Position numbers and translations under genes: made by a program
Notes under the pieces: generated by a model
The model's input: only the letters and a program-made list of their open reading frames with translations
What the model was told of the DNA's origin: nothing
Databases searched by the model: none
In this document: in pieces, positions 1-11,600 of the stretch
Numbering within the stretch: position 1 is the stretch's first letter
How the letters are laid out: the number at the start of each line of letters is the position of its first letter
From: Blattamonas nauphoetae
Lineage: Eukaryota > Preaxostyla > Oxymonadida
Direction of reading: 5' to 3'
NCBI GenBank assembly: GCA_033064195.1
Contig: JARBJD010000063.1
Span: forward strand, 186,001 to 250,000
Length of the DNA: 64,000 nt

Positions 1-206
1 CGACTACTCCTCGAGGTTGGCATCCAAGGTGAATCAGTGCTCTTCTTATGGTGGTATTTATCCATCTTGAACGAAAAGAAGAAGATCCGACTCACTGACA
101 ACAGAGAATAGGTCACTGATGAACTATAGTTGAAAACGCTGATGAACTATAGTCAGTCCCCGACAAAGTGATCATGTTTTCGGGCTCTTCCGAACTTTGA
201 AATGAA

Positions 207-578
207 ATGTTCACTCAGACGAAATCAATCGGGTACACAGTTGGGAATATCCAGAGCCAGAATAGGAGGTTCGAGATCTACAAATTCCAATCTCAAATTG
301 ACTCTGAATCTGCGATTGAACGCTCGCTCGTCCATGTTCATCTTCCATCGAACATCCCATCCCCCGTCGTCCCAGAAGATGTGAAGAAGCAGTTGATGTC
401 ATCAGTATCAATGTTCTATGCGTGGAGAGCGGGAATGGAGGAACACGAGATCGCAGAAACAAGAATCTCGAAGGGAGAGATGCTGGCAACATCAAACAGA
501 CTGCGGCCTGTTGCCAATTCGGATGTTCCAGCAAAACAATTTTCTGGTCCGATTTCAGGGAGTGGAAGTGGAATGTGA
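207..578 (+). CDS. Hypothetical protein, 123 aa (tentative)
   Basis: An ATG-started open frame whose translation reads like an ordinary soluble protein: mixed charge, an amphipathic middle with the stretch VPEDVKKQLMSSVSMFYAW, and a Gly/Ser-rich end. I recognise no domain. The complementary strand of the same stretch is also partly open, so the strand is not certain. If real, it may be the last exon of a gene beginning left of the window. Nothing suggests a function. Confidence 0.35.
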   Translation: MFTQTKSIGYTVGNIQSQNRRFEIYKFQSQIDSESAIERSLVHVHLPSNIPSPVVPEDVKKQLMSSVSMFYAWRAGMEEHEIAETRISKGEMLATSNRLRPVANSDVPAKQFSGPISGSGSGM

Positions 579-1198
579 TTCAGATCGACAATCTCGACAT
601 CGTCACCATCCACACTCGGAAAGAATGGGAGTTGGATGGGAAGAGAAGCTGGAGGAAGGATGGAAGAAATGCCGCGTGTGAGACAGGGACACACACATTG
701 TGGTGTGGTGTCGACAAGACGAGAGGGAAGGACGAGGGGAGAGCGTTGATTCGGAAGGTGATGTTGTCGAAAGAGGAGATCTGATCCTTTTTCATGCTGG
801 ACTGAAGGAAGAGGAAGTGCGGAAGAAAGGACAGAAAAGGATCGGATATGAGAAAGAGGCTTGGATTGGATGGAAAGAGAACGGAGTGACAGTGTTCGAG
901 GAGCTGTGGTCGGTGTGTGAACTGATCTGGAGGAGTGAGAAGAAGGAAGGGAGTGGGAAGAAAGAGAAGAAGAGCAAGAGTGGGAAGGACAGCGATCGAA
1001 CCGGGCTTGTTGGATACGGACAGGCTGTTTTCTGTCTTCGAACGAAATTGGCGAATCGGTTGGATATGCATTTCATCATCAATAATCGATGGAGTCACTG
1101 CTGAGGATGTGTTGTCTCAAAAAAAACGAAAGGATCACGAGGTGAAACGACAAACAAGAGAGAACAAAAAAGGAATGTGTGAAATGGTGTGTTCTGCT
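579..1198. other. No supported gene; purine/pyrimidine-skewed stretch
   Basis: The plus strand is strongly A/G-rich, so overlapping frames stay open on both strands. Their translations are low in complexity (Lys/Glu/Gly-rich on one strand, Ser/Phe/Leu/Pro-rich on the other). No domain, intron signals or clear start support a gene. It probably includes the 3' flank of the minus-strand gene that follows. Confidence 0.5.
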
Positions 1199-2005
1199 TT
1201 ATTCATCCATCGGGACAGCAATCGTTCCTCCAACCATCTGTGGCTCGTCCACAACTTCAGCCGACTCAATCTCAACGGCATCGTCCTTCCAGGAGATGTG
1301 CACAGCGAATCGGAAGGGAACTGGGATGTTTGTGAAGAAGACTGGCTGCGTCTCTCCATCTTGCGACAGTTTCAAGGTTCGCTTTCCTTCTCGTCCATCT
1401 GCCTCCAACACCACTCGCTGTCCCTCTCTTCCTGTTAAACATGCTGATCCTTTGTTTGTGTCTTTTCCGTTCTGTCTTGAATAGAGATACTCGGGAAACA
1501 AATCCCATCCTCCTCCTCCCTTCTGATTGGGAAAGCATTTTGTGAGAGTATCAAAGCTCAACTTGGACGAGATGATCCCGACTGCGAAAAAGATGTTTGG
1601 TCCTTTTCTGATTGTGAGCGACAGACGAGCCACAACTGCCCCAAACTCGAACGAGAGAAGTGACGCCCAAGACGTCTGAGATTTTGTGAAGACATTTCCA
1701 GACACTGTCCAGTGTGTTCGGTCGAACAGTTCGATCGCTGCTGCTCCAATTTGAGATCGGATGACAGTTCCTTGTCTTGCTGGAGACGATGCGAGAGATG
1801 CATTTGTACGAACTCCACTCGAATGAAGTGCTGGCTGAAGAGGAGGATGTGTTTGGTTCGATCTCAATTCGGCCAACTCTTTTTCCAAACGAAGGATCGT
1901 CTCGTTCTGTGTCTTCATCTCTCCTTCCATTCGTTTGGCATTCTCTTCTGCGTGCTTGCGGGCGTTCTTTTCCATTTGGAGTTCGTTTTTCATTTTGTCC
2001 ATATG
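1199..2005 (-). CDS. Coiled-coil protein with C-terminal SPRY/concanavalin-like domain
   Basis: The first ATG in the open frame gives a protein of about 267 residues. Residues 1-50 are a charged heptad-like coiled coil (EKNARKHAEENAKRMEGEM, then RLEKELAEL). From about residue 85 a beta-rich C-terminal domain follows. It contains LLSFEFGAVVARLSLTI, GGGGWDLFPEYL, GREGQRVVLEADGREGKRTL and QPVFFTNIPVPFRFAV, the alternating pattern of SPRY/B30.2-like folds. In oxymonads such a coil and domain often follow an N-terminal kinase domain (from memory). None is visible upstream, although the frame stays open a little further to about 2045. The gene may therefore be 5'-truncated, or have an upstream exon I cannot place. 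A role in protein binding is inference. Confidence 0.6.
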   Translation of the reverse strand, partial: HMDKMKNELQMEKNARKHAEENAKRMEGEMKTQNETILRLEKELAELRSNQTHPPLQPALHSSGVRTNASLASSPARQGTVIRSQIGAAAIELFDRTHWTVSGNVFTKSQTSWASLLSFEFGAVVARLSLTIRKGPNIFFAVGIISSKLSFDTLTKCFPNQKGGGGWDLFPEYLYSRQNGKDTNKGSACLTGREGQRVVLEADGREGKRTLKLSQDGETQPVFFTNIPVPFRFAVHISWKDDAVEIESAEVVDEPQMVGGTIAVPMDE

Positions 2006-2045
2006 TCCCAATAATTTTGAAAGAATCCATCCGTTTCACTGGTCT

Positions 2046-3179
2046 TTCTATCAAATTCTGTCTATTCTTGTTCCAGGAACAGATTAAAGTCCTCAATCTC
2101 CACGGATATCTTCTCTCAAAACTTCGTTTCTACACATCCTCTTTTCAAGCACTGACTCTCCAACCTTCATTGTGACCTCACTGCTCCACCTTTGATAAAC
2201 TGCGTTCCACTCAGATCGATGTACATCAAGTCACATGTGTGAAGATCGGGTGTGCTCTTTTCACTTTCTTTGAAACTCGTAGCACCTGAAAGCGGATTCT
2301 CTTTTTCCATGACGGTTACTCTTGGAGATTAAGATAATGATGTCCCAATGTCTCTTCACCAGTGTCAAACAGACATATAAAACCTGTTTGTTCTCAATTA
2401 TCTCTCATAATTTCAGATAGACAAAGGAAAGGAGTGTTCAGGACACGATCGATGATGATCTTGCCAGATGGGTGCAAACATGTGTCCAATTCAAGAAAAA
2501 ATACTTGTACTCCTGGGTTCATGCAGAAATCTAATTTCAACTGATAATTCAAGTGCAATAGAGCATTTTCGAGACTATTGAGTATTTTGCCTCTATTTCT
2601 TCACAATACATCTTATCCGTACTCTCCATTGTAGAACCTTCTTTTTTCACATTGTCTCACCTCATGATCTTCTCTCATCTGTTTTTGAAACAATAAATGT
2701 GTTCAATTGGCGTTTCAAAAAAGTGTCGTTTCTCGTCACGATCGAAGCTCAATTTCGAAACAAACCCCTTTTCCATCATATTTGAGTGATTTTAAGAATT
2801 TGGAGAAAAATAAAAAAAGTGAAACCATCCATAGTGTTTTGGCTCTTTTCAAAATTATTGGGACATATTTTCTTTCTCGTCAGCGTCTTTCAGGATCCAA
2901 AGTGCTGAGGGAGTGTTCACAAGGCAACATACATCCATCGGGAACTTTTATATCAGAAGTCATTTCTTCAGATGAGTTCTTTAGGAGAGAGGGTGAATTT
3001 CGATCTCCCCGCTGTGAAAAAGGTCAGAATTTCCAGGCCAAAATGACTGTTTCATTCACTTTTCGGAAGGTGAACCTCAGAATTTTTAATTAGTTAAATG
3101 TTTGTTTTATCATGTCTTATGATGTTTAGAGATGAAATAAGAAAGTTGTTGTGATCAAACCATAGGAGAAGTATCTAAG
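2046..3179. other. Intergenic, AT-rich; no supported gene
   Basis: An open frame at 2707-3093 (plus) has no recognisable content. A 21-base match around 2847-2867 recurs in opposite orientation at about 2003-2023, beside the start of the SPRY-like gene. Otherwise I see nothing. Confidence 0.4.
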
Positions 3180-5344
3180 ATGGTCAAAAAAGACTTAATT
3201 CGGACTTTTTGTCGACATTCACGACATCTTCCCCACTACTTATCGAACCAATACCCCATGATTGTCGGCAAACGCTCTTCACATGCACAAATTGAGAACA
3301 AATCAGCAAAACCAAAAGTTTCCTCCCGTTCCTCAGGCTTCAGACTCAACTTTTTGCAGAACCTTCTTGAAGTGTTGTTCAGCCATCTATGTGGCGAATA
3401 CAAAACAATACACCCAACGATGTTGAATGATCTCCTCGTTCTTGTGACAGGTTTGATCTTCTTTCATCATTCTTCAATTTCATGAATGACTTTCACAGAA
3501 TCTGATTGGGCACTCTCAACAATGCTTGATGTGGAGTACATCAAACCTCTTGAGCACTATTGTGAAAAGACCAAACCCTGTGAAGTTACAGTCTGATTCT
3601 TGTTTTATCATCATTTCTCAGGTAGCTCTCCCTAAATTGTTGAATCTGATTGGTCTGACGAACCTTATGCGTTCATAACGACTTTTTCCTTTCAATTTTT
3701 GCGATCAGGAAAATCATCAGAAGACGAATGTGTTCGAATCTGTGAATCATCGATTCCCTCGTTCTTTCTCGAATGGGAGTACTTAACCAAGGACACCGAC
3801 CTGAGAATCGAAGTATACTCCCCTTCATTCTTCTTTTTTCTCGTTTTAGATGGGAGATTGCCTGTTGTTATGGACTTCCACACTTCGATCATCTTTAGCC
3901 TTCCTCACCCACCACAAAACCGAATTTCTCGCCTTTGTTAAACGTTATCCGAGTCACCCGTCATCTTTTCCATATTTGAAGGTTCTCTCCCAGCTGTGTT
4001 TCACCCCGCATCCCGAAGTGTCGAAGTTGACTCTCAAAGCGCTTTCCACATGTGGCTTTTGTGATTTGGAGAGTTTAGCAAACCTCAAAATACACGACGT
4101 GCCTTCTTCTTTGACTGATGGTTCATCGGAGCCTGTCCCATTCGTTGGACGACTCTGTCAGAATCTGGCCGAACATGTTTCAGAAATCAGGTCAATCTTC
4201 GCAGAATTCTCGCCTGACGATCCCAAAATCTCAGACATTTCCTCAAAACTACCAGAAGCATCCCCATTTCTCACTGGAAACGCCTTGTTGGAAGTAATTA
4301 ATGAAGAACTCTCCGTCCTCAACACTCTTCTTAATGTTAAGTCTTCTTCCCTTCAGAAAGTCTGTTTTTGTCTCTTCTTATCTTGTCCAGATTCTGATCG
4401 ACCATAACTTTATTCCTCTTCTCAAAACATGCATCATCACCGCCATCGAACTAGTTGAGCTGAAAAGAACTGATCCAACTTACACGACTGGCAATCGATC
4501 CGATGTGTTGTTCACATTTCTCCACTTTTCGTGGTGGTGTGTCGCTCGCAGTCTCAATAACGGACTCGACTCACTCTTTCCAGTGATCAAATCTGCATTC
4601 TCCGATGTTCCAGAGATGTGCTCGCTGTTGGTGAGGACGTGCCCGCTCCTTTCGCCGACGAGCGCCGCTCATTTTTGCATGCTCAATAATTTCGTCCTCA
4701 CTTACCATCACCTGATTCCTCGCGTGCTGGAAGAGAACCTGGTTGAGCGAATGATCGACAGCTCCAATCCGACAGCAATTGAACCACTCAAAGACAGATT
4801 CCATTCGCATCTCGTTTGGACCATCCTCGTTCTGACATGTGCCCACAAAGCCATAGTCTGTTCGAAAGAAGAGTGGAAGAGAATCCGAATGCTTCAGTTT
4901 GAACGTGCGTTGAAACCAGCCAAGCAATATCTGCTGTTCCTCGTTCAACAAGAACCGTTCATCCAGAATGAGTGCTTCAGCATGCAGGATGTACCGACTC
5001 ATATTTCCACTTTTTTAAAGGAAATCGTACTCCTTGTGCGAGAACTGTTCGAAGATGGAGTGATTGTGGAGACAGGAAGGGAGGAGTGGGAAGTGTGGTG
5101 GTTGGTGGAGACGACAGACGATGATTATTTGACACAGAGATTGAAGATGATCAGAGAAGACGATGAGAGAATGAAGGAGAAAGAGAAAGAGAGATGGAAG
5201 AAAAGGGTGGAGAGACTGCGAGAAGCCGGATACGAAGATGCAGTGGAAGGATGGCTGACGCGAAGGGACATTCAAATTGAGTGGGAGATTGAGGATTACG
5301 TTGAAAGTTTGAGTGAGGCGAGTGGGATGAACAACACCCTGTGA
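3180..5344 (+). CDS. ARM/HEAT-like hypothetical protein, six exons, about 653 aa
   Basis: Six exons join in phase: 3180-3450, 3499-3590, 3622-3652, 3709-3812, 3850-4359 and 4391-5344. The introns are 48, 31, 56, 37 and 31 bases, and all have GT...AG ends. The summed length is 1,962 bases, an exact multiple of three, and no splice creates a stop. The protein is mainly hydrophobic alpha-helix with paired helices, as in armadillo/HEAT solenoids (for example LLVLVTESDWALSTML, CLLLWTSTLRSSLAFL, VLFTFLHFSWWCVARSL). Its C terminus is highly charged (DDERMKEKEKERWKKRVERL). Solenoids usually bind other proteins, but no partner is evident. The start is the first ATG of exon 1, and further 5' exons cannot be excluded. 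The domain name is by eye; the exon structure is well supported. Confidence 0.7.
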
Positions 5345-5647
5345 AGGAGGGAGGAACAATCGACAATGGGAGAATGAATTTCACGTTTCATGTCACAGTT
5401 TTATCATTTTGACTCGTTCCCGAACAGAAAAGATCACTGATGTCCAACTTTGAGTTCAGCAGTGTCATCCCAACAAAGGCCTTGTCTGTATGAAGATATG
5501 TACAACTGAGGATAGAGCCGACATGTAAAGATAATTTTGGGACAAAACAATTATTCAATTGAAAACCACACATCGAATGAGATCCAGCCCTTATTCTGTA
5601 CCTCACACATCACTCAGTAACAAGCTTTTTCTTGTTGAACGGAGGAA
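5345..5647. promoter_or_regulatory. Intergenic spacer upstream of the giant receptor gene
   Basis: About 300 bases separate the ARM-like gene's stop from the giant gene's ATG on the same strand. It must hold the 3' end signals of one and the promoter of the other. I see no specific motif I would name. Confidence 0.3.
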
Positions 5648-8600
5648 ATGTCTTTCCTCTGTCTTTCACTTCCTGTATTCGCATTTTTCTGGCAGACTAT
5701 TGTCTGTCATTCCCCGGTCGGTCATACACCAGCCAAACAGTTTCCACACTTTTCCGACCTCAACTCGGAACTACCATCGACAATAGCGCTCCAAAGCTGT
5801 GCATATGAATGTTCATCGTATCCATTTGTTTCCACAGAGATGATGATCAAAGGAACCCCAAACACAGTCATCCTCTTCTCGTCAGAAGTTCACGAGACAG
5901 ACTCCACGTCTCCCGTGAAATCTCGCCATGCCGATTCGCAACTAATTCGCTCTTTGTTTAAGGTGACAAATTCATCTGTCTCGATGGAATCCCTCCGCTT
6001 GTACATGCTCCACGACGCATCTCCACGAACCTCACCACCATCGTCGAAATCGCCTCAAAATGAAGTTACTCCAAGTATCAGATGTGCTGTTGTTGAGAGT
6101 TCTGCACTGTTGGTGTTGGGATGCACCATTACCCTGTCGTCCTCTGTCGCTCCGTTCCTCCTCTCAACTACCTCAGAATGTCCAGAAATCAGCCCTTCTC
6201 TAACCCTCATCGACACATCAATCTCTTCGAACACGGCTGTAGTCCCCCCATTTTCTGAGATATCAGTTTCACGGCCAGTCACACAGCACGCTACAGTCGC
6301 CGTCTCGTCGCTCTCCGTGTCATCCACAACACTCTCGGAGGGTTCGGGAATTGCATGCCATCTTTCAACACATACACCGCTGTTGACTCTGTCGACATCG
6401 ATCACCTCTTGCTCGTTCCACAACATGAGTTCGATGTCATCTTCATACCCAACACGCCGCGGAGCATGCTTGCAACAACTGATGGCCGGAAATCATCTGG
6501 AACGAGTTGATAACGCTCTTTACGGAACAGTGACTGCTGTTCTTGGGCATTCACACACTTTTGACTGTCTCAACACAACCATCGTGGAATGCGAGAACCC
6601 AACACGATCAACTCGTAAAGACTCAAATACAGAAACTCAGATCAAACAGGATGTTGTGCAAGACTTCAAAAACAACACCGGGCGTTACGTTACAGTTACC
6701 GGAATCACACACTACCACTTCATCTCGTGCAACTTCACCTCATCAACCCAAACCGAAGCCTTCTTTATGATCATCATTGATGCACTTACTGGCACTCTGA
6801 AACTGTTTGACTGTAGCTTCACGATTAATGCAACCAGTAAACATGTCGTACCTGTGCAATGCAAAGGTGTGAAAGAAACCCCACATTCTCTCCTCATCGA
6901 CAGCTGCCTTGTTCAATACGACAAAGCAAGCACATTATCATCGTCGTCCAACCAAATTCAAATCTACAACTCGATCATGACGACAGTCGTCTCGTCCACT
7001 TTCACATCCAATGATTTCAACACGAGCACACGCCTGCTCGCTTTTTACAACTCGCAGACATTCCTCCAATTATCAAATTCTCGGGTTGAGCACCAATACG
7101 TTTACGGCAAAGGATCCTTTTTCTATCGCGACACATGCGTCGATGCCATCCGCCTGTTTGACTGCCATTTCGAGAATTGCACAGCGACTGAACATGGTGG
7201 TTTGGTTTACATGCAATACTCGCAATTTACTGCATCCCGCTGTGTTTTCAAAGATTCCACAAGTGGCTATCGTGGTGGTGTTCTTTACGCTTACCTCCCA
7301 GTCTCTTTCTATCTGGAGGAGTGTCGCTTTGTGAACAACAATGCGTTGGAGTATGATTCAGCGAACAGTTCGTACACCCATTTCAGAGGCAACGACATTA
7401 ACATCTTAGACTCCAATGGTAATCTCATCTCTTCAAACAGTGCTGTTGGCTGCTCATCGACGTCACCCACTCCCAGGATCGCTCACTACCGCACTGAAAT
7501 TCTCAACGGAGCCCATCCACAAGACACTGTCCTTCTTCCTGACCCTGTCGCTGTGAGTATGACGAAGTTATTTGTGGAAGAAGGGGGTTCTGGAGATGAG
7601 TGCAGTGAACTCGCACCGTGTTCGCTATTCGCCACCGCTCTCGCGAAGGCTGGACCACTCACTGAAGTGATGTTTGGTGGAGGAGAACACGTTGAGAGTG
7701 GATCAACAATAACCAAATCTGTTCGTCTGATTGGGAAAGGATGGACAACCAATACGACGTTGTCAACAATTGTGAAGACGAGCGGGATGATAGTTGGAGC
7801 AGCCGGGAATCTAACACTCGCCTCTCTCTCACTCAAACCATCTTCAGCCTCCACAACCCTTCTCTCACACTCAGCATCTGATGCGAAGAGTTGGGTGTCG
7901 AATGTTTGGATGGAGGGGATCAGCGCACACTCTGTTCCGCTGTTCTCGTTCTCACAAGGCACAGCTAGCTTCGCGATTTGCTCTATCAACTCCATCACCC
8001 TCACACAGACTGCTGTGTTCAGTTTGACAGGCTCAGCTTCGCTCACACTTCGCGAAGTCTGGTTCATGCACGTGACGTCTCAAGCAACAACTGCCAGCTG
8101 CATTCATTCGTCCACTTCTGGCCTTGTTGATCTGCGCAGAAGTGATTACGCGTATTGCTCGTCGAAAGGACCAGCGGGTTGTCTGCACATCTCTCACACA
8201 GACCAGTCGAAGCTGCTTCTGTCCGACATGCTGTTCAGAGAAAACACCGCCTCGACCTCTCTCTCTCTCCATGCCAGCGATATCTATCTCTCCTACCATC
8301 CAAATGCTTTATCCACTTCACTCCGGTCGATGAGTGCACAGCCACACGCAATCATTGGAGACAAGACGTCCTCATTGCAGTTTCCAGACGCTGGCTACCA
8401 CGATCACGGCCTCATCCATCCCAACAACATGAGGTTCTATTGGGGAATCCCCATGTCCCAAGCAGGAACAGTTCAAGACATGGTTGATCGGTTGTTGCCA
8501 AATTTGAGAGTAAATTTGAGAATGGTTGTGGGGAATGAAACACTCACTCCCGTGTTTGTGGAAGAGAAGCAAATTGGCATCTATCAAGCCAAGTTCAACA

Positions 8601-11600
8601 TCAATTCCACACTCACCACCGCTTCAGTCACGGCCAGCTCCAATTCATCTGTTCGATTCGACTCGGGACATTTCTATCTCACGGAGGGTTATCAAACTTC
8701 TCCTTTTGTAGTTCAAGCATCCACTGCAACGATGATCATCATCAACACACTCATGAAGATGCCAGCGACTATTTACCATCCAATTGCGAAGTCGGTGGGA
8801 TTCCTTCACTTGGAAGGGGCTTACATGGAAGCACAGCTGGCGATGGTTGGGTGTTCAATGTTTGAGACGACTGGAGGAACGTTTAAATCGTGTGTCCACA
8901 AATTCAACAATCTCTCGTCGAATGTGGATGGAAGCTACCTCAACGCAAAAAGCACAAGTCTCATCATCCACAAAAACACTTTCAGGAACTGTTCCGCTCG
9001 CAATGGAGGAGCCCTGTTCGCCGAACTCTCTGACTCGAACACCATTCAGATGTATCACGAAGGTTACGCCGACATGTTCATTGGATGCAGTGCGTCGGAG
9101 AAAGGAGGTGTGCTCTATGTGAAAGGCACGTCGAGTCATTCCAGACCCATCCAGCTCAACAGAAACGCCAATGATCATTCTCGATTTGAAGGAAACACGG
9201 CACAGGAAGGGACTGACATTTACGTTGAAGCGTCTCTCTTCCAAGGAAAGACACTCGCGCAGATCCCAACATTCGGAGGAGTCTCACGAAGCAGCGAATT
9301 CAGAGTTGTGATTGAAGGAAGGAACGACCCAGAAGAAAAAGAGCTCATCCACTTCTTCCTCCAAACCCCAACAATCTCAGTGAACGGCAGTGTCTACGAA
9401 GGTGTCCGCGGATACAGCGGGACAGATGGGGATGACTGCAAATGGACAGGCACACACTGCGCTACACTCAAATATGGGATGCCGAATCTGAAGCAGAAAT
9501 ACAAGAATGACACGCACTTCCCGCAGACGATCCGATTCGTGTGGAACATGACGTACACAGAAAGGGATGTGCTCGTCTCTGACCAGGACGTCACTGTTCT
9601 TGGAACAACAACTTCAAACGCTGCCACAGCTACTGTCTACCGCTCGATTGTGGATGTGAGCACGGCGATGACTGAAGGCGCGTTTTTGTTCACGATCGAC
9701 AAAAATGCGACTTTCACAGTGAAGAACTTGGACATTCGACCGATTGCGAAGTGTGGGTTATTTGATCTGAAGGACGACGCTAACTCTCTCACACTGGAGA
9801 CAGTCGCTGTGATCTGTGCTGTTGGCGATGCCTTCAAGGTTCCTCTGATCAAATCCACAAGCAAACCAGTCACAATCACAAGCTGTGCTTTCAACACGAC
9901 AAAAGGTTCCACTGGCCTGGCCGTGCTCTCTCAACCTTTGATTTCCTTGTCTTCACCGACGTCCGCATTCTCGATCTCGAAGACCACTTTCACGTCCTTC
10001 TCGGTTTCAACCATCCCACTCATCTCCATCGATACCACTCAACAAATCACATTCAACACCAACACATTCAAAAACATCTCAAGAACCCCAGCAGGCCCTC
10101 TCGTACTCGTTGCTTCGTCTTCTCTCAAGTCTGTTGTCCTTCCTTCACTTTGGACAGGATCTTTCATTCCGACTAATACCCTTCTGGACTTCGTTGGACG
10201 TGATAGCACTCTCGCTTCTGACCATCCTTTCTTTGAATCATCACTCATGTTCTATCTTCTTCCTCCGACAGGATCGATCATCGCTGGAGCTACAGCATCA
10301 CACGAGGAAAGTGAACATCCCGAGTGTGGAACAGACAGGCTCCGCTGCTCCTCACTGAACTCTGCTCTTTCATCAGCAATCACACACTCGATCAACACCG
10401 ATATTTCTGTTGCAGGAACTGCGTTGTTGTCAGCTTCTCTCGTTGTGACAACAGCTGCCAGTTTCTCATCAACAACAGGAACACAGACAATCACACAATC
10501 AGCCGCGGGATCAGTCACGATGAACGCAGCAGGCCAGACACTCTCATTCTCCTCACTCGTTTTCGATCTGTCTCCTTCAAGCACCGTATCCACACTATTC
10601 ACTGTCACAGCTGGTTTATTCTCACTGACATCCTGTTCAATCGGAACAGTCACTCCAACTGACCTGAACGTGGCCTGCACTGGATTGATTGCTGTTGCGA
10701 GTGGAGCGACTCTCTCCCTCACTTCTTCGACAATTCGGAATCTAAAGTTCACTCATCCAACACTCGGAACAGCCATCCTTCTCCAATCTGGCTCATCGTT
10801 CTCATCCGATGTTGGTTCAATCTTCACTTCTGTTTCGTCAAACGCAACTGGTTCTCTCATTTTTGTTCACTCAGCCAATCTGGAAACAACATCGAAGGCC
10901 TCTCCATTCAGCCTGATCAAAGCCACACTCCAACTCCCCGTCGACACTCTCTTCACAATCAATAAAAAGAACGAGTTTGTGGGTCAAGTTGGAAGCAAGT
11001 CACCGGAAAGGCTGTTGTTCTTCTGGTTCCCACACACAGCGACAGAAACAACACTGTCGGTGGATGAGAATGGAGAAGACCATCCAAACTGTGGACTTTT
11101 GCAACTTCCTTGCAAGTCTCTGGAGACTGGCTTCGCTTCTCTGAAGGCGACTGGAACGACACTTGTTCTGAACAATGCTGACACAATCACAACAACCCTC
11201 ACCACGAAGTTTGCTCTCAACACAATCAAATCAACGCCGACCACACAAACGGTTTCAATCAAACCATCTGGAGCTCTCTCCGTTTCATCGACACACACTC
11301 TCACCATCCACACACTGGCATTCTCATTCGAAAGTGGAACAAGAAGCACTCCTTTCGTGAAAGTCACAACTGGCTCTCTCGTCGTGACGCAGTGCTCTTT
11401 CGGCTCTGCACTGTCGGATACAACTCTCAGCTCAGCTGTCTTCGATGTGAAGGGATCACTCACAGTCGATTCTGTCACTTTCACTCGTCTTGAAACCTCA
11501 CAGACAGCTGGACTGTTCAAACTTGAACTGGTTGATACAGACACCCTTTCTCTTGTGACGACTCGGATTGAGGGCTGTGCTTCGTCAGCGGCTCCTCTCA

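Noticed and set aside
580-1104. Genes on both strands (172 and 134 codons)
   Set aside because: Low-complexity translations from a purine-skewed stretch. No domain and no reason to prefer either.
2003-2867. 21-base inverted match near the SPRY-like gene as a transposon end
   Set aside because: Single pair, no duplication, no further similarity around it.
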